Assembly (NCBI GenBank): GCA_012845835.1
Contig: JABAKD010000027.1
Location: 15,038,073-15,102,072, forward strand
Direction of reading: 5' to 3'
Origin: Undaria pinnatifida
Lineage: Eukaryota; Sar; Phaeophyceae; Laminariales; Alariaceae
DNA: 64,000 nt
Part shown: positions 1-12,100 of the stretch, piece by piece
Position numbering within the stretch: the stretch's first letter is position 1
Layout: the number at the start of each line of letters is the position of its first letter
The notes under the pieces: model-generated
Databases searched by the model: none
The model's input: only the letters and a program-made list of their open reading frames with translations
Told to the model about the DNA's origin: nothing
Translations under genes and position numbers: made by a program

Positions 1-252
1 TACTTCACCGAAATCGCCGGTTTTGAAACCAGCTCACGGCCTTACCTCCTGAATAACGGTGCCCCTTGCCACCCCGCCGTCTTTGTTCGATACTACAAGA
101 ACGTGTATGAAGCTTTTTTTTTAATAGCATCCTTCCTCTTGTCGAGCAGCCATGAAACGTTCGTTAGAGAAAATTGCTGTTTTTTGGGGGGGGCTGCTAT
201 CGTAGTAGACTCAGTCCCAAATAAATACTACGATCTTATTAAGGCAATTAAT

Positions 253-783
253 TTAACAAAAATTAAGCAGTAGTAGTAGTAGTAGTAGTACCTCGTTTCT
301 CTCACATTGAAATGTGGTAATAACACAGCAAGTGCTATCAATACGCAACACTCTCTTCAAACAACACAGCAACACCACCCCACGGTTATGGATAGTACAC
401 ACAACAACGTGAGAAAATAATAACAGTGCTATCAATCGTACCAATGACACATACATCTGATCTGCCATAGCTTTAAAACGCAGCAACACCCGGCAAAATG
501 GTTCATTTTTTTCTACTGCATTTATTATCCGGTTGTACTCGTTTTTGCGTACAACCGCAACACGCTCCAGACGCCAGATACGTACTTGTTTTTTGACGTA
601 GGGTTCTTGCGCTGAAGTGAAAACTGACATTGCAACAACAACACTCGTCGTGTCGCTCCCTGAGTATTTGTAGAGCGTGTCGTCAATGGAAATCCAGTCC
701 AGTCCATCGTTTTTCATCGAGTTGCTATTGTTGCTCAAGCGTGGAGGCCTACCACATACATACATGCGTGCATGCGTGGTCAA
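253..783 (-). other. Open frame of 176 codons, unrecognised
   Basis: The longest open frame in the first 8 kb. Its middle part (IDDTLYKYSGSDTT, then QVRIWRLERVAVVRKNEYN) has normal protein composition; its end runs into a (TAC/CTA)n microsatellite at about 269-291. It could be an exon or a relic of a mobile element. No motif was identified. Confidence 0.25.
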
Positions 784-1164
784 GATACATTTTCACATTC
801 CTTGAATTTATGTTCGTACTCGTACAAAGTCAGCAGCAGCAAAATTTACGTGAGTTTTCGACGAGGATGATCCAACTTTTTCAGTTTTTCAGCACGTTGT
901 TAAGGAACTAGTAGTGAGGTATTAGTCCGTTTGACCACGCGTGTTCCTGCCTCCATAGCTAGGCCGTTGAAGGTGTGGCAGTGGGTTTTGAGGAGCCGCA
1001 TCTTCGACTCATGGTCTAGTTCGTAGAACCGAAGTTTCCCCAATCTCCCATATTTCTGCATATATATGCGGCTCATCCGGGTGGGCTAGTGTTAAGGTAC
1101 GGCCTCGAAAGGCCTGTAATTGCTTGAGTTGAGATAATTTGGCCGGTTGTCGTATGATAAGGTT

Positions 1165-1276
1165 GGCGTTTTCTATTCGGGTTAGTCAGGAAATAGAACG
1201 GAGGCATTTGCCTCCGTTCTGGCGTTTTCTGTTCGGGTTAGTCAGGAAATAGAACGGAGGCACGTGCCTCCGTTCT
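1165..1276. repeat. 56-bp tandem duplication, each unit with a hairpin
   Basis: Two units beginning GGCGTTTTCT. Each ends in the palindrome GAACGGAGGC-nnn-GCCTCCGTTC, giving two adjacent 10-bp stem hairpins with loops of 3-4 bases. Confidence 0.8.
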
Positions 1277-1920
1277 CAGAAGTCATCCGGGTCTCTGGTG
1301 GAATCTAATAAAGCTACGTCTTTCCTAAGGCTAAGAAAGTGAGTACTCTCCGACGACCTGCTCAATTGGCAGATCTGCAGGGGACACTCTGTGTCCCCGC
1401 TCAATACCCTGACAACGTGAACACGCAGCAACCCACTCGAAATAGCCACTAAAGCTCCTCGATCCGCCTCAACCACTACCGGATAGTGCTTTAGCACTAA
1501 TCACTGAGCTCAAAGTCTTGGTTCCGCGGGCTTCATGAAGGCTGTGGTACCTGGGCTAAATCCGGCTGAACAAGGGCATCACCGCGTTTCGTCCCTATTT
1601 TTGAAGTACGTGTGTGTCCAGGATCTTGATCGAAGTACCCGGCGATAAGACGGGAATAAACAACGATCAATTCAACCACTTCGTATATTTCTGTCGTTTA
1701 CGTAGTACACTAGAAAGCTGGCAAATAATTCGTGACTTCAAGTGATACGTTGCTATTATTGCTGATGGGATAAATGGAGTTGGTGTGTTACACTGAATAT
1801 CTTCGTAATGCACCCCAATGTAACTACGGAGATGGTACGTTGCAATAGATATGTTCGTAACGTACCGCAATGTAATTCTGCAACTGTTTAACCCTACCGA
1901 AGCAAAATGGCGAGGAATAC

Positions 1921-2170
1921 TCACGCGTGCTACGATAGAGGTGCTCCACGTTTTTTCTGAGGTGTTCCTCACTTTAGGAGGTTAAAACCTCTCAAAACAA
2001 CTGATTTAGAGAGAAAATAAAATGCTACCGGATGAAAAATCCTATGGCCTAGGTATGCAACGAGAATCATGCAAAAAAATGACCTTGTTCCGACGATTTG
2101 GGGTTAAGGAGTCCGATCATTCAGAAACCTTTTTCAGACGAAGAGTGCTACCTCTATCGTAGCACGTGTC
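1921..2170 (+). mobile_element. MITE-like element 1 with terminal inverted repeats
   Basis: The left end CGTGCTACGATAGAGGTG and the right end CTACCTCTATCGTAGCACG are inverted repeats of about 20 bp. The interior is about 210 bp, with no coding capacity. Aligns along its length with 15492-15731. Confidence 0.75.
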
Positions 2171-3806
2171 CAATTTGGAATTTCAGCGTTCTCCCTCGCT
2201 GCCAGTTTAGATGGAACGCACGAGCATCCCCAAGAATGCTGTTTAATTTACCTTCCTTGGCTGTAACGCGCTACACTCTATGTGAATACTGTGAAGGAGT
2301 CGTGGTACCGGAAGGTGGGAGGGAAAGGACGCAGGGGTATCAGCTTAGTTGGAGACAGCACCGGTTCTTCTTTAAAGATTTCTCATTTTTGGCGTTGAGG
2401 TATGAGAAGCTCGAGGAGACAGGAAAGTAGAAGGAGGAGGAGGAAGAGGAGTGAGAGCATGAGGGTGGGGTGAAGCTCACAGAGTTCGCTTCACCCCAGC
2501 ATTTCTGCTGTGCTCTCTTCTGGACGTTCACCTACGGAATGTACAAGGAACGTTCTCCTGGATGTTCTATGTTCCCATGAGCACTCAACGCGCTTACTTC
2601 TATCTATCTTGTCCAGAGGAAGAACGCTCCTTTACCGAGAACGCCCTTGTGGTAAAAGCTAGCTAGATTCTACGGGTTGTCCGCTCCACTAAGAATATTC
2701 CGTTTAAGAGAATCTTCTTGAGGTCCAATATACCATGACTCCGCGAGCTATCTTCCCGAATCTATTGCCAGCTATACTGACACTCTATTACAATACCAGG
2801 CACTTATGTAAATAAGCATTCTTGGTATGTAATCACAGAATCACCCTAATAATCATTCATTCAAACCAGTCGCTGTTTCAGCAACAGTGGCATAGTTATT
2901 CAATGACAACGACAATAACAACTCAGAATAGTATTTTTTTGTCCCTTCCCTCTCCCTCCTCCCCCTCCCCGCCTTTTCTCTCCCGAGCCCTACAAAAGAC
3001 AAAAAGAAAAGCAAAGAAGCTGAAAACGAAGGCGCGCAACTTAAACAGAACCAAAAACAAAGGCCCACACATTGCAACAAAGACATTTGACGTGTTTATA
3101 AACAAATTTACAAAAACTGTTGTTAGAACCTTTTCGAACAAATACCTATTTAAAGCGTCAATGTGGAAATGACAGACAAATTGGATGCTCGTGGCCGTTT
3201 ACAGTGGTAACACGGTGGACCCAGCAGCGACCCAACGACAGCCTGTCTTCGCTCGAACTCAAACATTTTTCGCGGCGCGTCTTCGTTTGTCAGTGAGGGT
3301 CCGGGCTCTGTACACATAGCGCAAGACATACCGACATCGATTTTAGTTTAGTGATATATATATTACACGAGAGTCGATAGAGTTCAAGAAGATATTTTAC
3401 CGGTTGTAGCGGATATCAAACGAGAACAGATTGAGAACGATACGATATTACGCCGATTTTCGTTATCGAACGACTATCAATCAGTTTCGATACTATTATG
3501 CCGATTATGAAGGACCATCATATATATACTGTAAGGCAGTGCCGACGACATTCATTGGTGCGCTCTTCCTCCGTGTAGGGCTTAGTTAATTGGGTTGGAC
3601 GGTCGGACGCGGAGTTTATCAATTTTAGCGACAAGATTGAGCTATGTTACGTTGAAATTTGCAAGTGAGAGCGAAAAAAATACCGATTGATTGTTCTATC
3701 TGCCGAGGTATGACAGTTACGGTAGAGTACTGCGTATTATTGTAAGGAAGCAAAGTAACGCTATCGGACAAGGTGCCCGATGAAAGGACCGAGCAGGCGA
3801 AGGTTG
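2171..3806. other. No gene recognised
   Basis: Contains a purine-rich AGGAGGAGG tract near 2430 and TATA-like TATATATAT near 3353 and 3520. Open frames are short and not protein-like in composition. I see nothing assignable. Confidence 0.5.
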
Positions 3807-4098
3807 ACATTTCTTTTAAAAGAGAAAACAACCAGAAAAGTGCGGAAGCGAATCTCTCTCGCAAGCAAATCAATTTTCTCGCTTGACAAAATAAAACGAC
3901 AACGCTCTGGTACGTTTAGATTTAGCTAGGGTGTCTACCATCAAACCTCCGACATTCCTTTTAAAAGAGAAAACAGCCAGAAAAATGCGGGAGCGAATCT
4001 CTCTCGCAAGCAAATCAATTTTCTCGCTTGACAAAATAAATCTACAACGCTCTGGTACGTTTAGATTTAGCTAGGGTGTCTACCATCAAACCTCCGAG
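3807..4098. repeat. 145-bp direct tandem duplication
   Basis: Two nearly identical units (both contain GCGAATCTCTCTCGCAAGCA and ACGCTCTGGTACGTTTAGAT) with a handful of differences; no coding meaning seen. Confidence 0.85.
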
Positions 4099-4099
4099 C

Positions 4100-6670
4100 T
4101 GTATGTCCGTCTGTCTGCATTATAACTTCCCGAAAAAATGAACGCCATAAAAAGGTATATACGTGGTTTCTATGACAGTTTGTGGCACAATGAATCCAGC
4201 CGAAGGCCCGAAAACCAACAATATTTTGCTGTAAACCGACAATGGTTTGAACGGCATACCATTTTGCGGCACCACGAACGTGTGTCGTAGTTAAGCCAAT
4301 AACGAATTAACAGCAGGACAGCAGCCACCACCAACTCCAACGTCCGCGCTGCACTGTTAGGGGGCATCGCGAACAAAATACTCTCGAGGAACCAAATACC
4401 GAGCACACGGACCCACTCTCTGCCTTCAGATAACTACTGTCGCCTTCATCTTCGGCTGAAAGGAGACGGGCCCCGAGTCATCTGTAGCACCCTCCCAAAC
4501 GGTAGTCGACAGCATTCATAACATCATCAATGTCAAGTCTCTGGTACCAGGTAGTGTTTGAACCAGGTACCTTGTATAATAATAGTAACCGTGCTGGGAC
4601 CCAAGAACATGAACAGCATTAATATCATCAAGAGCATTTGCCACGTACAAGTGCACCAACTCTGGACTTAAGTGTAACGACCGTTCTATTTTACTATTAT
4701 TGATACCCAACAGTCCTTGTATTTAGCCCATTTTGTAGTATCAACCGATGTGGGAACCTGGTATAGCGAGACCTAAAAAGCGAACAAAGTGTGGTTGAGC
4801 AGTAAGGTGAGATCATGCTCTTAGCCACGTGTCGTACATCTCCCTCCGTTGTTGCTGCTGGCAAAGGCGACGGTTACAGTTAGAAGGCCACTTTTTAAGA
4901 CCTATAGTTCCGGCGGCTCAAATCCACTCGCGGGAGTGACTACTACATATGGTTACTCTATTTAGTAGCGGTCTTAACCCTTGCGGAACTGATATTACAG
5001 TGATCTCAGACCTATTCCAAGTCAACCATCCCCAAGTACGCGGATGGATGCACTTCTACAAGGTTTAAGAGATTTGAACCCGTTTGTTTGGTGTCGCAAT
5101 GTGTACCGCCGCCGCCATGGAATGCGGCGCAAAGCCGGTCGCATGACTGGCAAAAACCGTAGTGAAAATGGTGGTACCCCCCTCTACCGTAGCCTTGGGC
5201 GCAAATCGGACGCACCCACTTATACCCCAGCAGCCCGGGCTTGTTTTTGTGGCCACTGCTGTAATCAAAACTATTCTATTTACACTTCTCTTTGCTCTTA
5301 AGAGTCCTGTGAGGAGGTCAACAACAGCGGCCTTGCCTTGAAAAAACAAGAACATCATCTAACGGAGAGAAGAACCAACATACAGTTCGGAGGACGTGCT
5401 TTGATTAAACGCGAGCTACAGTGCACATGGTCTACAGAGGTCTTGCCGAGTAAAAAACATTATAAGGAGATCGAAATAAAAGACAACTCGGGCTACGAGA
5501 GCTAGGACGTACTGACTACTGTAGTAAGCAGATTCTCCCGCTCCCCCCCGCCCCCTTCCCAGTATGATACCCCCCTGATATATATTTGCACCCCCAACCG
5601 TTGCCCTTTTCAACCATGTTGGATGTCGTTTAACACCACGTCGCTTCCCCCTCCCCCCCGTTTTCCCGTTGTCTTTCCCAAAAGGTGTACTTCTAGCTTG
5701 ACGAATACGAACTATGGGACATTTTTCAAACATGGCCACTGGCAGCACGTGTTTGATCGATATTACTCCTGCCGCCAGGAACATGCCTTCGATTTCCATT
5801 GAACCCCCATATAACCACAAACACCTATCGGTAGAGAGAAGACAGAGAACGACATTTCGTGCCCGCCCGCTGTTTTCTGGTTGGTCAATAATTTTATAGT
5901 TAGGAACTTTTGATTGGTGGAAAATCCTTGGCCGGCATTAGTCGTCATTCGGAACCGTGACGTCACTGGAGTATTTTTGGGTACCAGAAAACATAATATG
6001 CCATTATTCATGGTCAGTTTTCAATTATTTCCCCCCCCCCGAATAATGGCATAAAATCACGCTGCCGGATGTCGACCCGTGTCCACCAAGGATTTCCCAC
6101 AAGTCAAAAGTTCAAACCTGAAAAATTACCACTCAGAGAACTGCAAGCACGAAATAAAATGCCGTTCTACAGTGGGGAAATCTCAATAGTACCGATATGT
6201 GCCAGCCCAAGATACCGGCACTATTCAGGGCACCGGCACTAGTGGCAACAGGGTTAATATATTGAGGTATAGTCGTGCCAAGCGATTTCGCCAGCACTAT
6301 AGAGAGTTGTGGCACTATTCAACCGGCACTATTGCCCCCCCCCCTCCACTGTAATGGCAAACCGGGTACGCAAAACAAAAAACGCAAGGCGGGGTCGAGT
6401 TTCGACAATATCGGTCTGCGTTACTCTAAAGCTAGCCACGGCCAACGGCCCGGAGAACACAAAGTATCCAGCAACCAAACCGCTGTCCATCAGAACTCAC
6501 GCGCAACTATTAGTTAACCATCCGTCCAAACCGCAACCCGGACGCGATAAAAATAAAAAAAACGAGAGAAGTGCCCTGCGGGCGACGATAGACCAATCCG
6601 GCAAAAACAAACCAGACCATAAATATAAAAATAAAAATAAAAATCTACCTGGTACTACCGGTAGTACGTA
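4100..6670. other. No gene recognised
   Basis: Holds short unassigned open frames; one on the minus strand at 4516-4710 reads LSPELVHLYVANALDDINAV but lacks recognised motifs. Poly-C tracts lie near 5540 and 6030. Short tandem GGCACTATTC/GCCGGCACTA units are near 6220-6330. Confidence 0.4.
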
Positions 6671-6671
6671 C

Positions 6672-6739
6672 CTTGCCGTAAATCAAATCAATGCCGTCAA
6701 CAATTTCAACAGCTCGACGCGGGGCCATATCATCATTCT
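6672..6739 (-). CDS. Possible internal exon of a third gene
   Basis: Acceptor GTGCCCAG, donor GTACGT, phase 1 in and 0 out. It encodes NDDMAPRRAVEIVDGIDLI followed by YGK. It joins in phase to 7325-7432. A 21-nt candidate exon between them (7199-7219) would also keep phase. Function unknown. Confidence 0.4.
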
Positions 6740-7259
6740 CTGGGCACAGCCCTACCCCTACTCCCCCATGTTGCCTGCCAGGAATCATATTTTAGTTTCA
6801 CTCCCGCCCCTGATCGCCCCAACACGACCCCGCATTAGAAACCACATATTTGTGAGAGCAAATGGACACGTCCCAGCGCACCATATCTTGCCCAAAACAC
6901 CAAAAATACGTACCAGGTAAGAAAATAACGCAAGAGCTGGCCGACCTATCGCTTGGTCGCTGTCCGGCTAGAATCATTTACTTGCTGCTCTGACAGTACG
7001 GCCCAGTGGTGTTTGGCACTCGCTCGTTTTTTTTTCCGGTACCGCCCCTTGCAACCCCGACGTGGACCTACCTACACCGTATAATGCGCTAGACAACAAG
7101 CACCCACGAACAATTTTTCAAGCTGATTCTCTCTACAACGAGAGAGCACGCACGCGCACCAACGGGCCAATGGCAAGATCTCGATCCAGGATATATACCT
7201 TGCCCATGCCAAAACGCCCCTGCTCGTTATTACGTGCCCGTCACAGGTGTGTGCGGCGA

Positions 7260-8165
7260 TTGGGTGGCGGGGATGTGTCTAAGCAAGGGCTCACATACAT
7301 CACCGGCCTAAAATACACTCGTACCGGTGTTATATTTCAAAAATATCTCAACGAGATACCTCCGAGAAAGGTCACGACTTTCGTTTGTATACGCCTCCCT
7401 TGCCATGGAGAAAAACAGCTCGGAAATACATTCTGGGGGGAATGTAACCTTTAATTTCGTTGTTAAACGGTACCTGGATGCGCGAGTCACCAAACAGGCT
7501 CCTCCCTGCACCCGAAGTAACTCTGCAAAGAAAAACCCGAATCAGGACTACCTTGCCTCCGAAGCATCCCGATTTTCAAGTTTCCATCTTGTCCGACCGC
7601 GACGGCGATGCATCGAAACAGGAAGGACCTCCTTTCTCAGTCGCTTTCAAAAGTAACCTGCGCTTCCATCTCATGCCGATCGCAACCGCCTGAACAAGAG
7701 CCCCGCGTCACCCACGAGCTCCCAGAGTACCCCCACGGTTCCCATCTCCGCCCCACTGCGATGCATCCAAACAGTACCTCAAGCCTCATGCAGCCCAAAA
7801 CAACCCACGGTGCTATCCCTCCCGCCCGACTGGTATGCATCCAAACAGGATCTCCAACCTCATGCGCCCCAACACATCCTGCGGTTCTACGCCGTCCCCC
7901 CAACTGCGATGCATCCAAACAGGAACTCCGAAAACATCCGCTCCAAAACATTTCGTACTCAGATAGTGACGTATCGAAACAACACCAAAATTCAACCATA
8001 GTGGCCCAGACCCTAGATAGCACCGGACGAAAATGGCCGTGCTATTTATTTTTTCCCCTCAAGAACCGCATCCACTTTTTCTTGGACAAACCACTCGGAA
8101 CTGATGTTGGAAAACAATGGGCGGTAGTAGCAAAAGAGAACTGCATCCAAAGTTTCAGGGGCGAA
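7260..8165. repeat. About 78-bp minisatellite
   Basis: GCGATGCATCCAAACAGG and variants recur near 7612, 7761, 7839 and 7917 (period 78), with weaker copies toward both edges. Long open frames here are repeat artefacts. Confidence 0.7.
7325..7432 (-). CDS. Possible internal exon of a third gene
   Basis: Acceptor CCCCCCAG, donor GTACGA, phase 1/1. The reading is protein-like (ISELFFSMAREAYTNESRD, then RRYLVEIFLKY). No family recognised. The plus strand is also open here, so strand assignment rests on splice sites and on phase agreement with 6672-6739. Confidence 0.35.
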
Positions 8166-8454
8166 AACACGTGCAAAATGGAGTGCGAAATCTTTCTTCC
8201 ACAACTCTCCCAGAATAAGTATTCGACTAACGTTTTTGGCACGATTTTCAAGGGTCCGAAAACCACTCCCCATACAAATTCCAAGTAAACTGTCCCCAAA
8301 AACGGGCTTCCGGTTGTAAAACGGTCAACGGGTTCAGGACGTTTGGCACGCCTCCATCCCATTTCGCCCGCTCGTAGCGCAAGGTACGTTATAACAATAC
8401 TGTACCCCTGACCCGTCCCAGCACTGCCACCGCCGAGCGCAATGCGACTCTTAA

Positions 8455-8960
8455 GGTACCACAACGGGAAAAATCGGGGTCCGAAAATGCGGTGTCCGAC
8501 AAACCGGTCTCCCAAAAATCGTCGTCCAAAACAAATTGGGTGCCCAAAAATAATGGTGACCGAAAAAAATCAGCGCCCGAGCACACAGTCCCCGAAAAAA
8601 TCGGTTGCGGAAAAAAACGGTGCGCCCGAAAAAGCGGTGTCCGAAAAAAAATCCGTCGTCGAACCAAGCGGTTTCTCATAAATTGGTGCCCGAACAATCG
8701 ATGCTAGAAACAAATTGGTGGCTCCGAAAAGGCGGTTTCGGACCCGAAAAGGCGGTTTCGGAAGAATCGGTAACCGAAAAATCGGTATTTCAAAAAATCG
8801 GTTCCCAACGAAGTGTCATCCAAAACAAATTTTGCGCCCGAAAAACGTAGTGTCTGAAATTTTCAGGTCACGAAAGAACGGTTTCCGGAGAAAGCGATGC
8901 CCAAAAAAGCGGTGGCCGAAAAAACGGTGTCCGCAAAACTAGTGCCCCGAAAAACTTCGG
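8455..8960. repeat. Short-period minisatellite of CCGAAAAATCGGTG type
   Basis: Dozens of degenerate units of roughly 15-25 bp with CCGAAAA and CGGT. It lies immediately downstream of the stop codon of the membrane-protein gene, so it probably overlaps its 3' UTR or terminator region. Confidence 0.8.
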
Positions 8961-8986
8961 GGTTAAAGCTGCCTCTCGTTTTCCCA

Positions 8987-9124
8987 TCAGACAAAGTCGA
9001 CGGACTTCCCCGGTTCTTTTGGCGCCTCTGCCCACTCAGGAGCCTCCTCTCCTTCCCCATCGGCGGGGTCTTCTTCTATCCCCTCCCATAGTTCCACCTC
9101 CTCGCCGTCATCTTCTATGGCGGC
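8987..9124 (-). CDS. Exon 32: acidic C-terminus and stop
   Basis: Acceptor TTTTTCTAG, phase 0. It encodes 45 residues, strongly acidic (AIEDDGEEVELWEGIEED), ending KSVDFV and TGA at 8987-8989. The composition continues directly from the acidic end of exon 31, which supports the link across a 2.3-kb intron. Confidence 0.7.
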   Translation of the reverse strand, partial: AAIEDDGEEVELWEGIEEDPADGEGEEAPEWAEAPKEPGKSVDFV

Positions 9125-12100
9125 CTAGAAAAACGCAAATCAACAAAGGCGAAAAAAAGACACACACGACGAGAGCACGCGAGCCACCAAGGATCAAGAG
9201 GGCAAGACGTAGGAGCGCACGAGTTGATGTAGGAAGAAGCGTAGCGTTGAAGCAACATTTTTGTTTCTTCAAACTCAAGGGGGGGGAAACTTTAGCTTTA
9301 AGCAGAAGAAGGCAGGTTCAGCAAAAAAAAAAAAACGTTTTCTTGAGCAAAGCGGCTTCTTTCAGCTCAAAAACAAGATTATTCGAGCAAAATGGAAAAG
9401 CTTTATTATTCAAGCAAAATAAGCAGAAGCTTCTGACAGCAAAATAAGAAGCTTCTTACGGCAAAAAAAAAAAACACATTTTTGTTTAGTCAAACGCAGC
9501 GGCAGCATTCGGCAGGTGACAAGAGGCGGGTGGATGGGTAGAGGAGCTTGCGTGACTCCTTTAGCACCGCATTCCCATTGTGGGGACCAAGCAAGTGGAA
9601 TTACTACAGGACAACTGTAGGAGATGGACAAGGTCAACAATTAAATCGATGCGACGGACTTTGCTCCCTTGCGAGAACTTAGTCTGCAACACGATTGGTA
9701 AAAAGATCAATTACAGCAGTATCAGATGTTTCCAGCCACATGTACAAGTTGCGCAGTACCGGAGTCTTTTTTATATACGGTCTGCAAGCTCCCATAGGGG
9801 CGCCGCTTTCCAAGTCAAAAATTACTTGGCAATACTCGACTGCCTATATACCCCCACGTCGTTGAGTACCGTTCGTGCTTCGCAGTAAGTTTCGTTGAAT
9901 AACCAGGCCATGGGATTGGTTGTTGTTCATCCAGTCGCATACTCATTGATTCTAAACCTCATGTCCTGTTTTCGGCAATCGTTAAAAGCTCGTCAAAAGT
10001 GAGGAGAGGGCCTCACAAAAACGTTTTGCCACACACTTCGTCGTACCGTACGAGTTCTTTCTCGAATGCGACTGCCAACTTTGAACTGTCCTTTACTTAC
10101 CAATAGCGACCTCATCGATGTCTAAAGGTGGGGGTTGACAGTGAGCCTCCATGGTAGCATATCTGGTACCTGATACTACCAAAAACCAGCACCAAAAACA
10201 AAAGGTCGATATTATGAGGTTGACCGGTAGCTAGAAATTCGGGAGTAGCAACCCCGAACCCCAAGTTGCTCAAAATTCAGGACCCCCTTCAACCAAAAAC
10301 AATGCGGCCAAAAACCAATACCTGGTACCTGTAGCCTGTAAGCAAGTACTATAAGCATTACCGGTACCTGGTACCTAAACAATGTGGCCAAAAACCAATA
10401 CCTGGTACCTGTAGACTGAAAAAAAGTACTATAAGCATTACCTGGTACCTAAACAAAACCCGGTACAGCAGTATGCCGAATACCATTATCGAATACCATT
10501 ATCGAATGCAGTAACAGGTGGTACAGGGTGCACACTCAGTACTGCATGTGTTGGCCGGTCGCCCCGGTGGCGTATCAGGTTATCCTCGAGCCTGGTATAG
10601 GTCAGTTTCGTGAGTTCGAATCCCCCCGAGTGCATACTCGTATAAATTCGTTGAGACTTTTTCTTGTGCACAAATTGACTTGCGGAAAGCGCGAGAGCGT
10701 GAGTTAGCACCACTCGATGAGAAAACGATGAGTAGTGGGATTGCTGGACCCCATGCGCGATAAAAAATTGAAGGCAAGAACCAGGGGAAGAAGGGACGAC
10801 ACCCGTGACCACAGCTTGTCCAGAAGCTGGAAGGTAGAAGTGTGAAAAAAAGGTGTACCTGGAAGTGGGCAGTCAATACCTAACAGACAATTAATAGTTC
10901 TACGGCGCCTGGGCTTTAGGGTACTGTAGTAATATGATGATGTGTACCAGGTATAGCTGTTCGTACCAAGCTATATGCGAAGGGCCAACCTAGAGTATTA
11001 GTAGGGGTCGAGCCGTCGGAAGCTCCCTGCTTCATTCTTGTGGTAAAGCAGCGGTATTCAGCCGTTGGCCTAATGGGGTTTGCACGGTTACGAAGGCCGT
11101 ATCTTCACGGCTTCATAATCCTGCTTTCACCGGCGTCCACAACGTGTTTACTAAGCACGGCCAACGGAAGGAATAAAAGACTGAACCACTGTACATTGTC
11201 ACGCATCATTCCTGTGCCTCTATATCACCAGTGTCGTACGCATACTGCATCCTATTGCACTGCATCGCTCGAAAACCCGCTCCGCGCGTGTGCCGAGCCT
11301 GGAATCGCCACATCCCGATAACTAAGCTTTTACCCCGTTCTCGGTATACTAAGGTCAGGATACGGACATCGAGGGCCCGGAAAACCACTACGGTACGGAG
11401 GATTCCATTTCATTAAATTATTTGTCTTAAGGGCTCGGGGAAACAATGTCGTAGAACGCGGCTTACCTCCTCTTCGTCCGCCTCGTCAAGGCTGTCGTTT
11501 TCCCCCCAAGCAGTATCGTACCATGGCCTTCGAACCCACAGGATGAGCAGAGCAGAGTACCAGCTGAACAGCGTCGCCAACTGAAAAAAAAATCACACAC
11601 AACCGAGCCACACAGACACAAGCAACCACACAAACGAAAACGACGTGGGCATACAGACGCAGTCACGCAAACAAAAAAACAGCGCGGACAACAGCAGCAA
11701 TAGGAACTTGTCAGTATCAGCTTTAAGCAGCACAGAAGGCGCCCCGCGCCGTCATTCTACCCACTCGCGCGAGACGCAGAGCAGAGCACCAGCTGAGAAG
11801 CGTGGCCAACTGAAAAAAACACGCAACACAATGTCGCCACACCGACGCAAGCAACCACACAAAACAGTTTTCAAAGCTGAGTATCGACCACTTCATTCTG
11901 TCGAACCCACAACGGAAGTGTCATGTTCGTAATAACCACACCATGAAAAAACGCTATCGACGCGGGCAACAGTAACAAATCGAAAATCGTCCGGCTTGAG
12001 GAGCAAAACAGGCGTCTCGCGATGCCATTCCGTTCAACAGCCCTCCCACACAAAAATCCGCATGGATACGTCACGCTTCCCCATCGGCATTCCCACGTAT

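Noticed and set aside
3240-3600. Promoter-like or LTR-like stretch with TATATATACTG and a following GC-richer segment
   Set aside because: No matching second copy, no coding region next to it and no defined ends, so no element can be claimed.
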